DNA of 64,000 nt from Bdellovibrio sp. GT3 (GCF_037996765.1 NZ_JBBNAD010000005.1:94001-158000), one strand, 5' to 3'. Numbered from the stretch's first letter, positions 50,321-59,495 are shown. Made by a program: numbers and translations. Notes: a model not told the origin generated them from the sequence alone.

Positions 50321-50809
50321 ATGAGAAACCACTATAAATACATCATCTTGAGTTTTCTTTTAAGCAGCTGCGTCTCCGTGGAACTTCCATCGGGAAAATC
50401 CAAGCCAGCAAAGGACGTGGAGTTCTCTGAACCAGGTTCACCATTCAAAACTTTTAAATCCAAAAATGTGGATCGTGCTTGGCAGAGCTCTAAAACCGGC
50501 AACACGATCTCGTATTTATCTGAATGCGGCAGCAATGCGGATCCAAGCTTGCAAACCCTGGAAACAGAATCCCTGAGTGCCATTAACAAACTTGAGATCC
50601 TGAAACAAGAAACCACAACCTATAATGGTCGCGAAGCCCGCCAATCAGTTTCTGCGGGGACCGTTGATGGAGTTCCAGTGGCATTGGCCCTGGTGGTCTT
50701 TAAAAAGAACGGCTGCAACTACACTTTGAGCTATGGCGGCGTGGAAAAGCAGTTCAATTCAGAACTTCCCGCTTTCGAAAAATTCAAAGCAGAGTTCAAG
50801 GCTCCCTAG
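50321..50809 (+). CDS. Predicted lipoprotein upstream of the Mla genes
   Basis: A 162-residue lipoprotein: MRNHYKYIILSFLLSSCVSVELPSG has a lipobox (LSSC) with the lipidated Cys near residue 17. The mature domain (SKNVDRAWQSSKTGNTISYLSECGSNADPSLQTLETESLSAINKLEIL, then two beta-like segments with Cys in NGCNYTLSYGG) is unassigned. Its stop abuts the mlaE start codon directly, so it is the first gene of the Mla operon here. It may act with the transporter at the outer membrane in the place of MlaA or MlaC; that is inference from position. Confidence 0.75.
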   Translation: MRNHYKYIILSFLLSSCVSVELPSGKSKPAKDVEFSEPGSPFKTFKSKNVDRAWQSSKTGNTISYLSECGSNADPSLQTLETESLSAINKLEILKQETTTYNGREARQSVSAGTVDGVPVALALVVFKKNGCNYTLSYGGVEKQFNSELPAFEKFKAEFKAP

Positions 50810-51598
50810 ATGCTACAAGCGCTTTTGCCATTAACTAATTTTACGATCGAGATCTTCCACTTTCTGGGTGGCATCGGTCTATTGAGTCGCGACATCTGGC
50901 GCGAGCTGGTCGGTACGAAAATTTATTGGCGTCTCTTAGGCGAACAAATCTATCAGGTCGGTATTCGTTCGGCTCCCTTGATTGTGGTGACTGCGGTGAC
51001 TATCGGAGCCGTCATGTCTTTGCAATTTGGTCTGGGACTGGAAAAGTTTGGCGGCAAAATGTATGTGCCAAAGCTTCTGGCCGTGACCATCCTTCGTGAA
51101 ATGGGCCCCATGTTCACCAGTCTGATGTTGGCAGCCCGCGTAGGGGCCGGCATCGCCAGTGAAATCGGCTCGATGGTCGTCACCCAACAGGTGGATGCGA
51201 TTCGCGCCCTGGGCACCTCCCCTATTCGCAAAATCGTTATTCCAAGAGTCCTGGCCTGCCTGATCACGTTGCCCATCCTGTGCGCTGTGACCAACGTGGT
51301 TGCCAATGCCGGCGGTTTGTTCATTGGTGCCGTCGAACTGAAACTGGATCCAGGCTTTTATCTTCTGAAAGTTCTATCCACATCCTCCGTTGGCGATTAC
51401 ATCTCTGGATTTGGCAAAACCTTCTTCTTCTCGTTGTTCATCTCAATCCCAGCTTGTTACTTTGGATTGAATGTTAAGAACGGAACCAAAGAGGTCGGCA
51501 TTGCCACCACAAAAGCCGTAGTTGTGTCCTCCATTTTGATTTTGATCGGTGACTTCTTTCTTTCGAAACTTTTCTGGATTGTGGAAGGACTTCTATGA
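50810..51598 (+). CDS. mlaE: Phospholipid-transport ABC permease MlaE
   Basis: A 262-residue integral membrane protein with five to six helices. It has the MlaE signature REMGPMFTSLMLAARVGAGIASEIGSMVVTQQVDAIRALGTSPIRKIVIPRVLACLITLPIL. It pairs with MlaF and MlaD to move phospholipids between inner and outer membrane. ATG immediately follows the lipoprotein stop and its 3' end overlaps mlaF by four bases. Confidence 0.95.
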   Translation: MLQALLPLTNFTIEIFHFLGGIGLLSRDIWRELVGTKIYWRLLGEQIYQVGIRSAPLIVVTAVTIGAVMSLQFGLGLEKFGGKMYVPKLLAVTILREMGPMFTSLMLAARVGAGIASEIGSMVVTQQVDAIRALGTSPIRKIVIPRVLACLITLPILCAVTNVVANAGGLFIGAVELKLDPGFYLLKVLSTSSVGDYISGFGKTFFFSLFISIPACYFGLNVKNGTKEVGIATTKAVVVSSILILIGDFFLSKLFWIVEGLL

Positions 51599-52344
51599 CA
51601 CAAAAACCACAAGCCTTTATTGAGGTTGTCGACTTCCATAAATCCTTTGAGGAAAAAAAGGTTCACCAAGGTGTGAGCTTTTATGTTCGCAAAGGCGAAT
51701 GCCTGGGACTGATCGGTGGATCTGGTACTGGAAAATCCGTTCTGCTGCGCACTTTAGTGGGGTTGGAAAAACCTGACAAGGGCCAGGTGATCGTGGACGG
51801 TGTTGAAATCGGTGGAATGAAGGAATCCGAACTTATCGAGATTCGCAAGAAAGTGGCTTACGCTTTTCAAGGCGGCGCCTTGTTTGACTCAATGACAGTC
51901 TATGAAAACCTGGCATACCCGCTCCGCGAACATTTCAAATTCACGGAAAAAGAAGTTGCTGCACAAATCAAAGCCCAGCTGGAGGAATTTGGCCTGGCTC
52001 CGGGAACTGAAAAGCTTTACCCAGGCAGTCTTTCCGGTGGTATGCAAAAACGTGTGGGATTGGCCCGTGCGATGATGATTCATCCCCAGGTCGTTCTCTA
52101 CGACGAGCCCACAGCTGGTTTGGATCCCTACAACACAAAGAAAATCCAGGAATCTATTTTAAGCCTGAAAGCCAAAGGGATGACCTCTATTTTAGTCACT
52201 CACGATATGCCGACGGTGTATGCGGTTTGCGACAAAGTCGCTCTTCTGCAAAATGGCCGCATCAGCGAGCAATACACAATCGATACACTTAAAAAAGAGC
52301 CGAGTGGCGCCATGACAGAATTTATCAACGGAGAAAGCGCGTAA
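51595..52344 (+). CDS. mlaF: Phospholipid-transport ABC ATPase MlaF
   Basis: A 249-residue ABC ATPase: Walker A GGSGTGKSVLLR, Q-loop in VAYAFQGGALFDSMTVYENLAYPLRE, signature LSGGMQKRVGLARAM, Walker B VVLYDEPTAGLDP and H-switch LVTHDMPTVYAVCD. The GGALFDSMTVYENLAYPL segment is typical of MlaF. It overlaps mlaE by four and mlaD by one base. Confidence 0.96.
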   Translation: MTQKPQAFIEVVDFHKSFEEKKVHQGVSFYVRKGECLGLIGGSGTGKSVLLRTLVGLEKPDKGQVIVDGVEIGGMKESELIEIRKKVAYAFQGGALFDSMTVYENLAYPLREHFKFTEKEVAAQIKAQLEEFGLAPGTEKLYPGSLSGGMQKRVGLARAMMIHPQVVLYDEPTAGLDPYNTKKIQESILSLKAKGMTSILVTHDMPTVYAVCDKVALLQNGRISEQYTIDTLKKEPSGAMTEFINGESA

Positions 52345-53153
52345 TGGAATCTTCAAACAGCACTCAAGTCAAAGTCGGAATCTTTATCGCGATTGGTGTC
52401 GTGATAATTCTGGGTTCGATCTTCTTTATTGGCGGCGAAAAGTCCATTTTCAAATCTTACGTGAATATTCACGCCCACTTTGATCAGGTTCAGGGCCTCG
52501 CAGAGGGCAGCGTCGTTTCACTTTCAGGTGTGACAATCGGTAACGTTCAAAAAATAAATTTCCTGTCTGAAAAGAACACTTTGGATGTTGTCATGAGAGT
52601 CGACAAGACCTACACCTCCCGCATCCGTGAAGGTTCTCAGGTGGAAATCCGCACTCAAGGCGCATTGGGCGACAAGTTTGTATTCATTATTCCGGGTGAC
52701 CCAAGAAATCCGGAAATCCAGGATGGAGCCATCCTGGAAATCGCCAAACCCACAGATCTGATCGGCGTTATTTCAGAACGCGGTGGCGAAGCAGGGAAGC
52801 TATTTGATGTTATCAACGAGATGTACAAGATCACAAAAGCCATGAACGATGAAAACCGTCTGGGTAAAATCATGGCGAACTTTGAGTCGACGTCCGCGAA
52901 CCTAAGCCGCGTCAGTGGCGAGGCTTCCGGCATTATGAAAAAGCTAAATGACGGCCACAGCGGCGAGAAGCTGACCAATACAATCAATAAATTGGATGCG
53001 ATCGTCTCCAAGGTGGACCGCGGAGAAGGCACTCTGGGCGCTCTTATTAATGATCCCAGTATTCACAATCAGTTGAAGGTATTGCTTGGCGGCACTCAAC
53101 GCAAAAACAACGTGAAGAGCCTGCTGCGCACATCCATCGAAAAAGAAGAATAG
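52344..53153 (+). CDS. mlaD: MCE-domain phospholipid-binding protein MlaD
   Basis: A 269-residue protein with one N-terminal membrane anchor (KVGIFIAIGVVIILGSIFFIGG), one MCE domain (about 40-115: GLAEGSVVSLSGVTIGNVQKINF, EGSQVEIRTQGALGDKFVFIIPGDP), and a helical C-terminal region with amphipathic repeats ending GEGTLGALINDPSIHNQLKVLLGGTQRKN. It forms the hexameric ring that channels lipid to MlaE. It is longer than E. coli MlaD in its helical tail, as in many non-enteric species. The 3' end of the operon has no strong terminator. Confidence 0.93.
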   Translation: MESSNSTQVKVGIFIAIGVVIILGSIFFIGGEKSIFKSYVNIHAHFDQVQGLAEGSVVSLSGVTIGNVQKINFLSEKNTLDVVMRVDKTYTSRIREGSQVEIRTQGALGDKFVFIIPGDPRNPEIQDGAILEIAKPTDLIGVISERGGEAGKLFDVINEMYKITKAMNDENRLGKIMANFESTSANLSRVSGEASGIMKKLNDGHSGEKLTNTINKLDAIVSKVDRGEGTLGALINDPSIHNQLKVLLGGTQRKNNVKSLLRTSIEKEE

Positions 53154-53217
53154 AGCCCAGGTCTCTCAATTGCATTTTAATCTCCTGTCGTACACTTAAA
53201 GTCGTCAGGAGGAATAT

Positions 53218-54060
53218 ATGCCAGCTGGGACCCCCAAGAACCGCGTGCGCTGTCATAGTGTCTTAAAACTAGACACGGGCCTCCGTTTGGCTATGGCTTT
53301 CATTATTCCCCTGGTTTCGTCTTTATCGGCCCACGGTAAGATCGTCACTTGCGACGATGTCTTCGCATCCACCATCCGCGATGAACGCGCCCCCTACTAT
53401 GATACCGCGATGGAAAGAGCTCTGACAAAATCAGTTCGAATCTACAGCGACTACGACGGCCTTTCCTCCAAGGACATTCTTTATATCGTCGAGAAAATCT
53501 ATCGCGAAGAAGAAGGTCAACGTTACAAGCTCTCGGACTATTGGAAACTGAACTCCAAGGAACGATCCACTCAGGAACTGGCACGCATTGTGGGCGAACG
53601 TATCACCCATATTGGTATCGAGAACTATTTCCGTGAAAGCGGAATTCTGCTGGATCATTCCACATTAATTTCCAAAATCAGAACTTTCAACAGAGCTGCT
53701 TTTACAAACCAAACCTCCGCTGTTCTGGGAACAATTGGCTTGGTCAATGGTCGCTTGCCAATCTTTCTGCCTGAAGCTTATTTAAAAATCGCCACGGATG
53801 ATATGACTGTTCTATTATTGCGCGGCCTTGACTCCAAAGAGGGTCGCGAAATTCAAAAGAAATATCAATCACGCCAGGAACTGTTCCGTGCCTATGAGCA
53901 AATCAATCGTCACTACACTCGCATCGCCCTTGCTGTGGTGTTTGCAGTCCTGGTCGATAAAGGTGACGATTTCCTAAAGGAAAAACACGAAGACATCCTG
54001 ACTGACTTGTGGACTCGCGTGGTTCAGGAAATCACTGGCAAGAAAGGCAGCGTTGAATGA
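53218..54060 (+). CDS. Putative exported protein of unknown function, coupled to a serine protease gene
   Basis: A 280-residue protein. Residues 20-42 (LRLAMAFIIPLVSSLSAHG) form a signal peptide with an unusually long basic n-region. The body is helical and charged (DVFASTIRDERAPYYDTAMERALTKSVRIYSDYDGLSSKDILYIVEKIYREEEGQRYKLSDYWKLNSKERSTQELARIVGERI), with a hydrophobic strip near residue 240. AGGAGGAATAT precedes the start. The stop overlaps the trypsin-like protein start by four bases. It could be a partner, inhibitor or cofactor of that protease; no family is recognised. Confidence 0.68.
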   Translation: MPAGTPKNRVRCHSVLKLDTGLRLAMAFIIPLVSSLSAHGKIVTCDDVFASTIRDERAPYYDTAMERALTKSVRIYSDYDGLSSKDILYIVEKIYREEEGQRYKLSDYWKLNSKERSTQELARIVGERITHIGIENYFRESGILLDHSTLISKIRTFNRAAFTNQTSAVLGTIGLVNGRLPIFLPEAYLKIATDDMTVLLLRGLDSKEGREIQKKYQSRQELFRAYEQINRHYTRIALAVVFAVLVDKGDDFLKEKHEDILTDLWTRVVQEITGKKGSVE

Positions 54061-54986
54061 AAAAACTAACGCTCTTTTTCGCATTTCTATTTTTAGCTGC
54101 CTGTCAGGATGGTGGTTTCGACGCCGCCCAAACCGGATCTGCTGCCAATAAAAACACCGCGACCACTGAGGCAAAGAATACTTCAAACACATCCATCATC
54201 GGTGGTATTGATGTCGAGCCAGGAAGTGATATTTCCCGGACGGTGATTTCGTTCAAATCTCTTGTTAAGCCCTTGGATACTCAAGTCGGCAGTCAAAATG
54301 TCGTCGTTACTCAATGTACCGCTGCCGCTTTGACCCGCAGAGTGGTTTTAACGGCTGCTCATTGTATCAACGCCGAAAATCAAAGTTTTATTGAGTTGAA
54401 TACCGGGGTTACTGTCACGACGATCCCCGTATTGAAAGCTGTCATTATCGATGAGTACCACACCGACCCCACTGCTGACTTGGCTTTGGCTGTCTTAAGT
54501 GAAGATCTTCCTGAGAACATCATCACAGTGTCCATCCCCAACCCTGACATGAAAGTGGAATTGGCCACTCTGGACTTGATCGCAGCGGGTTACGGTAAAA
54601 ACACGGATGTCGTTGCTGCTGCTCCCGGTTCAACCTTGAAGGATGGCCTGGGTACGTTGCGCGTGGTGATTTTGAAAATTTCATTTTATGAATTTGCGGA
54701 AAACCGATTCATGGTGGATCAGTCCTCTGGAAGAGGATTCTGCCAAGGGGACTCCGGTGGTCCCGCGTTTTTCATCCACAACTCCAAGTATTATGTTATG
54801 GGCGTGGCCAGTAAAACAATCGCTCCGGAAGGTCAGACCGATGCTTCCACAGGTCATTGCAGCTTCCGTGGTGCATACGTGAATCTTTTAAAATTTAAAA
54901 AGTGGATTGAAGCAACAACTCAAACACTGACAGCCGAACTGGCTAGTCCTCCGAATTCGGAGCCAGTCTCTGAATCATCTCCTTGA
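54057..54986 (+). CDS. Trypsin-like serine protease (S1 family) lipoprotein
   Basis: A 309-residue S1-family protease with a lipoprotein signal (MKKLTLFFAFLFLAACQDGG, Cys near residue 16), a disordered Thr/Asn linker, and activation-like site SIIGGIDV (about 48-53). The catalytic triad is visible: His in LTAAHC, Asp in DLALAVL, Ser in CQGDSGGPAF. The fold closes with LKFKKWIEATTQ. The IIGG motif after a linker suggests zymogen-like cleavage. Predatory bacteria secrete many such proteases, but a substrate cannot be read off. The last 44 bases overlap the convergent dciA gene. Confidence 0.92.
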   Translation: MKKLTLFFAFLFLAACQDGGFDAAQTGSAANKNTATTEAKNTSNTSIIGGIDVEPGSDISRTVISFKSLVKPLDTQVGSQNVVVTQCTAAALTRRVVLTAAHCINAENQSFIELNTGVTVTTIPVLKAVIIDEYHTDPTADLALAVLSEDLPENIITVSIPNPDMKVELATLDLIAAGYGKNTDVVAAAPGSTLKDGLGTLRVVILKISFYEFAENRFMVDQSSGRGFCQGDSGGPAFFIHNSKYYVMGVASKTIAPEGQTDASTGHCSFRGAYVNLLKFKKWIEATTQTLTAELASPPNSEPVSESSP

Positions 54987-55350
54987 TGCCCGTCTGATCG
55001 TCCTGAGGAACTTCATGGCGATCCAAAGTGAATTTGATATAGCGAACAAAGTTATTCTCAAATTTCTCGTTGATGGTATTGCGAATCTGATCCTTCAAAA
55101 AGATCATCTGCTGCATCCACGAGGAGTTACGAACCCACACATACAAAACACCACGCTGAAAGCCCACGGGCTCTGCATTTTTTGCAATGGTGGGACCCAC
55201 AACCTCTTCCCATTTTGCCCATAATTTCCAACGCATGAACTGTTCTGACAATGGCGACTTGCCATTTTCAAAAAGACTCTGTAGGACTTCGGATCCCAGA
55301 GTGAGCTTGCGCTTTTTATTTTTAGGGTGGTTTGGATCGTTTGAATTCAT
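54943..55350 (-). CDS. dciA: DciA-family (DUF721) replicative helicase loader
   Basis: A 135-residue DUF721/DciA protein, which in many bacteria loads DnaB. The body RKLTLGSEVLQSLFENGKSPLSEQFMRWKLWAKWEEVVGPTIAKNAEPVGFQRGVLYVWVRNSSWMQQMIFLKDQIRNTINEKF matches the KH-like DciA domain with its W-x-x-VVGP motif. Convergent overlap of 44 bases with the protease gene leaves no terminator between them. Confidence 0.88.
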   Translation of the reverse strand: MNSNDPNHPKNKKRKLTLGSEVLQSLFENGKSPLSEQFMRWKLWAKWEEVVGPTIAKNAEPVGFQRGVLYVWVRNSSWMQQMIFLKDQIRNTINEKFENNFVRYIKFTLDRHEVPQDDQTGIKEMIQRLAPNSED

Positions 55351-55385
55351 AATTTCCCGTAAGTTAGCAAAGGAATACCAAAAAG

Positions 55386-56705
55386 ATGACCAATTTCACG
55401 CAAAATCAAAAAATTACTGTCGTTGGCGCGGGGCTCGCGGGCTCTGAATGCGCATTGCAGCTTGCGGACATGGGCTATAAGGTCGTTCTTTTCGAGATGC
55501 GCGATAAAACCATGACACCAGCGCACAAAACACCCAAGTTTGCAGAGCTGGTTTGTTCAAACTCCTTTGGTACGTTGAACGAGATTTCAGCTCCGGGTCA
55601 GCTTAAATGGGAAGCGGAATTGCTGGGTTCTCACATCCTTAAGATCGCCAAGGAATCAGCCGTCCCCGCAGGACAGGCTTTAGGCATGGACCGCGAGGTC
55701 TTCTCTCAATTAGTCACAGACAAAGTTAAAAGCCATCCCAACATTGAAATCCGCAATGATGTCGTCAAGTCTTTGAGTGATATTCCCAGACCGGCTGTCA
55801 TCGCCACCGGTCCATTGACTCATGATGAATTGGCCGAAGACATGCGCAAACATTTCGGCGATGAGTTCCTGTATTTCTTTGATGCCATCGCACCGATCAT
55901 CGATGCGGAATCCATCAACACAGAAATCGCCTGGAAGGCAGACCGTTGGGGCAAAGGCACCAACGATTACTACAACTGCCCGATGAACAAAGAGGAATAC
56001 AACAACTTCATCCAGGCAGTGACTGACGCAAAAAAAATTGAACCCAAGGATTTCGAAAAAACGGAATTCTTTGAAGGCTGCATGCCCATTGAAGTGATGG
56101 TGGATCGCGGACCGCAAACATTGCGCTTTGGTCCAATGAAACCCATCGGCTTGGATGATCCTCGTACAAACCGTTATCCATGGGCCGTGGTGCAATTGCG
56201 CCAGGACAATAAGGAAGGTACTGCCTATAACATGGTGGGCTTCCAAACGCGGATGGCTTATGCAGATCAGGTTCGCGTTTTCCGTATGATCCCGGGTCTT
56301 GAAAACGCAGAGTTCTTAAAGCTTGGCTCCATTCATAGAAACCTGTTCATCAATACTCCAAAGAGATTGAATAAAGACTTATCCTCCAAGAATGATCCTT
56401 GGTTGTTCTTTGCGGGACAAATCACGGGTGTTGAAGGCTATTTTGAATCCACTTGCGTGGGTTTGATGGTGGCTCGTTTCATCAATCAAAAACTGAAAGA
56501 TGAAACTTTCAATCCTCCACCGCGTCCGTCTGCTTTTGGTTCTTTACTTGAAGCCATCACAGATGAAACCCGTGCCGAGCACTTCCAGCCGACGAATATC
56601 AATATGGCCCTTCTTCCCCCGCTTCCTGAAAAAGAGCGCGACAAAGAAACCAGGAAGAAAAAACAAATCGAAATCGCCCGATCTGCAATGCAGACTTGGA
56701 AATAA
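55386..56705 (+). CDS. trmFO: Methylenetetrahydrofolate--tRNA-(uracil-5-)-methyltransferase TrmFO
   Basis: A 439-residue FAD- and folate-dependent enzyme that makes ribothymidine at tRNA position 54. The FAD-binding GAGLAGSECALQLADMGYKVVLFEMR and the hallmark KTPKFAELVCSNSFGTLNEISAPGQLKWEAELLGS are unmistakable. Later motifs are GCMPIEVMVDRGPQTLRFGPMKPIGL, AVVQLRQDN and GQITGVEGYFESTCVGLMVARF. Length is normal. A weak AAGGA lies about 13 bases before ATG 55386. Confidence 0.97.
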   Translation: MTNFTQNQKITVVGAGLAGSECALQLADMGYKVVLFEMRDKTMTPAHKTPKFAELVCSNSFGTLNEISAPGQLKWEAELLGSHILKIAKESAVPAGQALGMDREVFSQLVTDKVKSHPNIEIRNDVVKSLSDIPRPAVIATGPLTHDELAEDMRKHFGDEFLYFFDAIAPIIDAESINTEIAWKADRWGKGTNDYYNCPMNKEEYNNFIQAVTDAKKIEPKDFEKTEFFEGCMPIEVMVDRGPQTLRFGPMKPIGLDDPRTNRYPWAVVQLRQDNKEGTAYNMVGFQTRMAYADQVRVFRMIPGLENAEFLKLGSIHRNLFINTPKRLNKDLSSKNDPWLFFAGQITGVEGYFESTCVGLMVARFINQKLKDETFNPPPRPSAFGSLLEAITDETRAEHFQPTNINMALLPPLPEKERDKETRKKKQIEIARSAMQTWK

Positions 56706-56710
56706 AAAAA

Positions 56711-56736
56711 GCCGAACCTTCTGGGTTCGGCTTTTT
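56711..56736. terminator. Bidirectional rho-independent terminator after trmFO
   Basis: GCCGAACC/GGTTCGGC with a five-base loop lies between A and T runs and serves both trmFO and the converging 56759 gene. Confidence 0.9.
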
Positions 56737-56758
56737 AATTTAAGCTGCTTTACTTAAT

Positions 56759-57211
56759 CTATTTTTTGCAGAACATCTCAGGCTTGATATTAAGTCCTGG
56801 AACGCACATATCGACCCATTGATTTTTGTCATTCGTTGAATACGCATGAAACCAAATCAGCTCATCGTCTTGAGAATTGAATTTCACCTTGTGAGGCATT
56901 GCCAGTGGAATCTCGCCATTGACTGAATAGCACCAGCCATAAGCGCGCATCAAAGTATCTGAAACAACTTCGACCGCATCCAAGCCCACCGGTGAATCAT
57001 TCACTGAGCTGATACCCTCTGCCACGCCCATGTAGTTCACATTATTCGCATCAAAAATCTGAATTGTATTATCACCAACGGACTTTTTCAGATCCACTGT
57101 CGCGGTACCTTGATAAAGCGGGGTTTCTGAACAAGAACCCACTACTTTCCAGGTGATTGCATGAGAGGTCATTGGCGCCAAAACGAAAAGAAGGGCTATC
57201 ATGTTTTTCAT
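56759..57211 (-). CDS. Small exported protein of unknown function
   Basis: A 150-residue protein with signal peptide MKNMIALLFVLAPMTSHA (cleavage before ITWKV). Four cysteines in the mature part (VVGSCSE, YGWCYSV, MCVPG, EMFCKK) are suited to two disulfides. The remainder is beta-like (QGTATVDLKKSVGDNTIQIFDANNVNYMGVAEG). It starts 37 bases after the tdk stop in the same direction, with AAGAAGGG before the ATG and an AT-rich TATTATATAG that could be a -10 box. The family is not recognised. Confidence 0.7.
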   Translation of the reverse strand: MKNMIALLFVLAPMTSHAITWKVVGSCSETPLYQGTATVDLKKSVGDNTIQIFDANNVNYMGVAEGISSVNDSPVGLDAVEVVSDTLMRAYGWCYSVNGEIPLAMPHKVKFNSQDDELIWFHAYSTNDKNQWVDMCVPGLNIKPEMFCKK

Positions 57212-57247
57212 GAGCCCTTCTTAGCTAATCTATATAATAGAGGCAAT

Positions 57248-57874
57248 CTATACGGAGGCTTCCGTATAAATTTCCACCTTTTGCAGCTTCCAGTCCAACG
57301 TGGGAACGTCCACAACCGGTTTAAAGTGAAAACGGCAACGGGCCTCATAGGCCTCGTGAGTCCCCACTTGCACCTGACCATCTCCACCCGCAGTGCGCTG
57401 GGTTCTGCAGGCTGGAGCCCCACAAACCACACACACGGCATGCTGCTTGGTCACGTTTTCAGCAATGGCCATCAAAGTCGGCATCGGCTCAAAAGGCTTC
57501 GCCTGCCAGTCAGTGTCCAAACCGGCGATAATCACGCGCAAACCGCGCTCAGCCAGATCCTGAGCCACCTGAACCAGGTTGCCGGAGAAAAACTGCCCTT
57601 CATCGATACCAACTACTTTGGTGTCTGGCTTCAAATGCTCCCAAATTTGTTCGGCGTCCTCAACGGGTTGAGAATCCATCGTCGTAAAGTTGTGGGAGGT
57701 CACCGCCATTTCATTGTAGCGCTTGTCGATAACCGGCTTAAAAACCTGAACCTGCAGGCGTGCAAACTCGGCACGACGCAAACGGCGGATCAGCTCTTCA
57801 GTTTTCCCGCTAAACATAGAGCCAACAATCACTTCAATCCAACCACGGGTCACAATATATGAAAATTCAGACAC
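57248..57874 (-). CDS. tdk: Thymidine kinase
   Basis: A 208-residue type II thymidine kinase that phosphorylates thymidine in nucleotide salvage. Walker A is GSMFSGKTEELIRR, the Walker B-like segment is VVGIDEGQFFSGN with the catalytic glutamate, and the zinc-binding CVVCGAPACRTQR follows; the lasso region includes PTLMAIAENVTKQHAVC. The start is GTG 57874, preceded by GAGGGGA. In a predator such an enzyme would help recycle prey DNA; that is inference from lifestyle, which itself is inferred. Confidence 0.95.
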   Translation of the reverse strand: MSEFSYIVTRGWIEVIVGSMFSGKTEELIRRLRRAEFARLQVQVFKPVIDKRYNEMAVTSHNFTTMDSQPVEDAEQIWEHLKPDTKVVGIDEGQFFSGNLVQVAQDLAERGLRVIIAGLDTDWQAKPFEPMPTLMAIAENVTKQHAVCVVCGAPACRTQRTAGGDGQVQVGTHEAYEARCRFHFKPVVDVPTLDWKLQKVEIYTEASV

Positions 57875-58074
57875 GAAAAAATCCCCTCAAAAGAACGTTT
57901 GAAAGCATCGAATGGGCGCGAAAAACTGTCAAATGATTGCATTGCATTAGAAAACTGAGGGATTGCCGCGTTGTTTTCCGCTCGCATCAAGGCATTGGGG
58001 ATACTGAATTTTTTTCTGAAATGATGCAAAAAACGGCAATCTTTCACATTTAATACCACAATGCGGGTGCTTAT

Positions 58075-58088
58075 TGCTTGCGCAAGCA
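58075..58088. promoter_or_regulatory. 14-bp perfect palindrome upstream of the lytic transglycosylase gene
   Basis: TGCTTGCGCAAGCA lies 31 bases before ATG 58119 in the divergent interval between tdk and the transglycosylase. Perfect palindromes of this size are typical of dimeric regulator sites, but no regulator can be named. Confidence 0.3.
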
Positions 58089-58118
58089 CTGCGCCATCAG
58101 GTACTCAGCCCGAGCACT

Positions 58119-59495
58119 ATGGGTAAGAATTTAAGATTTCGACAGAAATTAAACCAGTTCTTTGTTGTCAGCGGATTGGCAGCCATGACGTTCTTTATGA
58201 ACGGTTGTGATGCTATCTACTGGGATGAACAAGACAGTTTAAGCAAGGTCCAAAGCCGCGGCGAGATCACCGTTCTGACCACCAAGAACCCTCTTATATA
58301 TAGTAAGAATAATCGCGGCGAGATCAGCGGCATTGATTACGATCTTATGCAGAACTTCGCCAAGCACTACGGCCTCAAAGTTAAATTCAAGGTCCTTAAA
58401 GACGAGAGCGAGGTTTTAACCGCTCTGGCCCAGGGACAAGGCGATGTGGCTGCCGCACGATTAAGAACTCCAGAGAATCGTTCGGCCTTTTTAAACGGCC
58501 CCGCCTACGAAGACACGGCCTTGAGTTTATATTGCCAGCGTCGTTCCCAAATTCAAAATATCCAAGACTTGGCCGGCAAATCGGTCGGCATTCTTCACAA
58601 AGACAATTACGCGGGTTTCTCGCAAAGACTGACCCAGCTCTCCCCGACAACACAGATTCAACTGATCAATGGGGAACGCACTCAAGACCTTCTGTCAAAA
58701 CTGAACAACAAAAAATATGACTGCGTGATCACTGAAAACGTCAGTGGTGACTTCTATGTTCGTTTCCATAAGAACATAGAAAAAATCACTACAATCACGG
58801 ATGCTTACGCCCTCAGTTGGTTGCTCACTCCTGACAGCCAGGATCTAGCCCGTCTGATGCAAGCCTGGTATCAATCAGCTTCCCGTGCTGACAGTATCAT
58901 GCGCATCATGGACCGCTATAAAACAACTTTGAATCAGTTGGACAAAGCCGACATCTCCCGCTTCTTCCAAAAGATCGAAGAGATCCTGCCAACTTATCGA
59001 CAAGCCTTCAAAGAAGCTGGTGTTGAACACGGACTGCCGTGGCAGCTGATCGCCTCTGTTGCTTATCAAGAGTCACATTGGAATGCAGACGCTCGCAGTT
59101 TCACTGGCGTACGTGGCTTGATGCAATTGACGACAGACACAGCTGAGCATGTCGGTATCGATGATCGCACTGATCCATTCCAAAGTATTTGGGGCGGCTC
59201 CAAGTATCTTCGCTACCTTCTGGATAAAATGCCACGCTCCATGAATAAAAAGGATCGTCTGGCTTTGGCTTTGGCTGCTTACAATGTTGGATATGCGCAT
59301 TTACGTGATGCTCAAAAACTGGCAGAAAGCATGGGACGCGATCCCTATTCCTGGCGCCACATGAAAGAAGTTTTGCCACTTCTTGCGGACCCTGATTACA
59401 CCGAGAAACTTGAATACGGTTATGCTCGTGGCTATGAAACTGTTGAGTTCGTGGAACGAGTTAAGTCTTTCTACAGCTTAATGTCCGCTGGCTAA
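58119..59495 (+). CDS. mltF: MltF-like membrane-bound lytic murein transglycosylase
   Basis: A 458-residue envelope enzyme with two domains. A lipobox (FFMNGCDA) follows a hydrophobic stretch near residues 15-30. Residues 45-275 are a solute-binding-type domain (GEITVLTTKNPLIYSKNNRGEISGIDYDLMQNFAKHYGLKVKFKV). Residues 300-450 form an SLT domain with catalytic Glu in SVAYQESHWNADARSFTGVRGLMQLTTDTAEHVGI and LALAAYNVGYAHLRDAQKLAES. This order is that of MltF, whose binding domain responds to muropeptides. I start at ATG 58119 (MGKNLRFRQKL), 15 codons inside the longest frame. Confidence 0.92.
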   Translation: MGKNLRFRQKLNQFFVVSGLAAMTFFMNGCDAIYWDEQDSLSKVQSRGEITVLTTKNPLIYSKNNRGEISGIDYDLMQNFAKHYGLKVKFKVLKDESEVLTALAQGQGDVAAARLRTPENRSAFLNGPAYEDTALSLYCQRRSQIQNIQDLAGKSVGILHKDNYAGFSQRLTQLSPTTQIQLINGERTQDLLSKLNNKKYDCVITENVSGDFYVRFHKNIEKITTITDAYALSWLLTPDSQDLARLMQAWYQSASRADSIMRIMDRYKTTLNQLDKADISRFFQKIEEILPTYRQAFKEAGVEHGLPWQLIASVAYQESHWNADARSFTGVRGLMQLTTDTAEHVGIDDRTDPFQSIWGGSKYLRYLLDKMPRSMNKKDRLALALAAYNVGYAHLRDAQKLAESMGRDPYSWRHMKEVLPLLADPDYTEKLEYGYARGYETVEFVERVKSFYSLMSAG

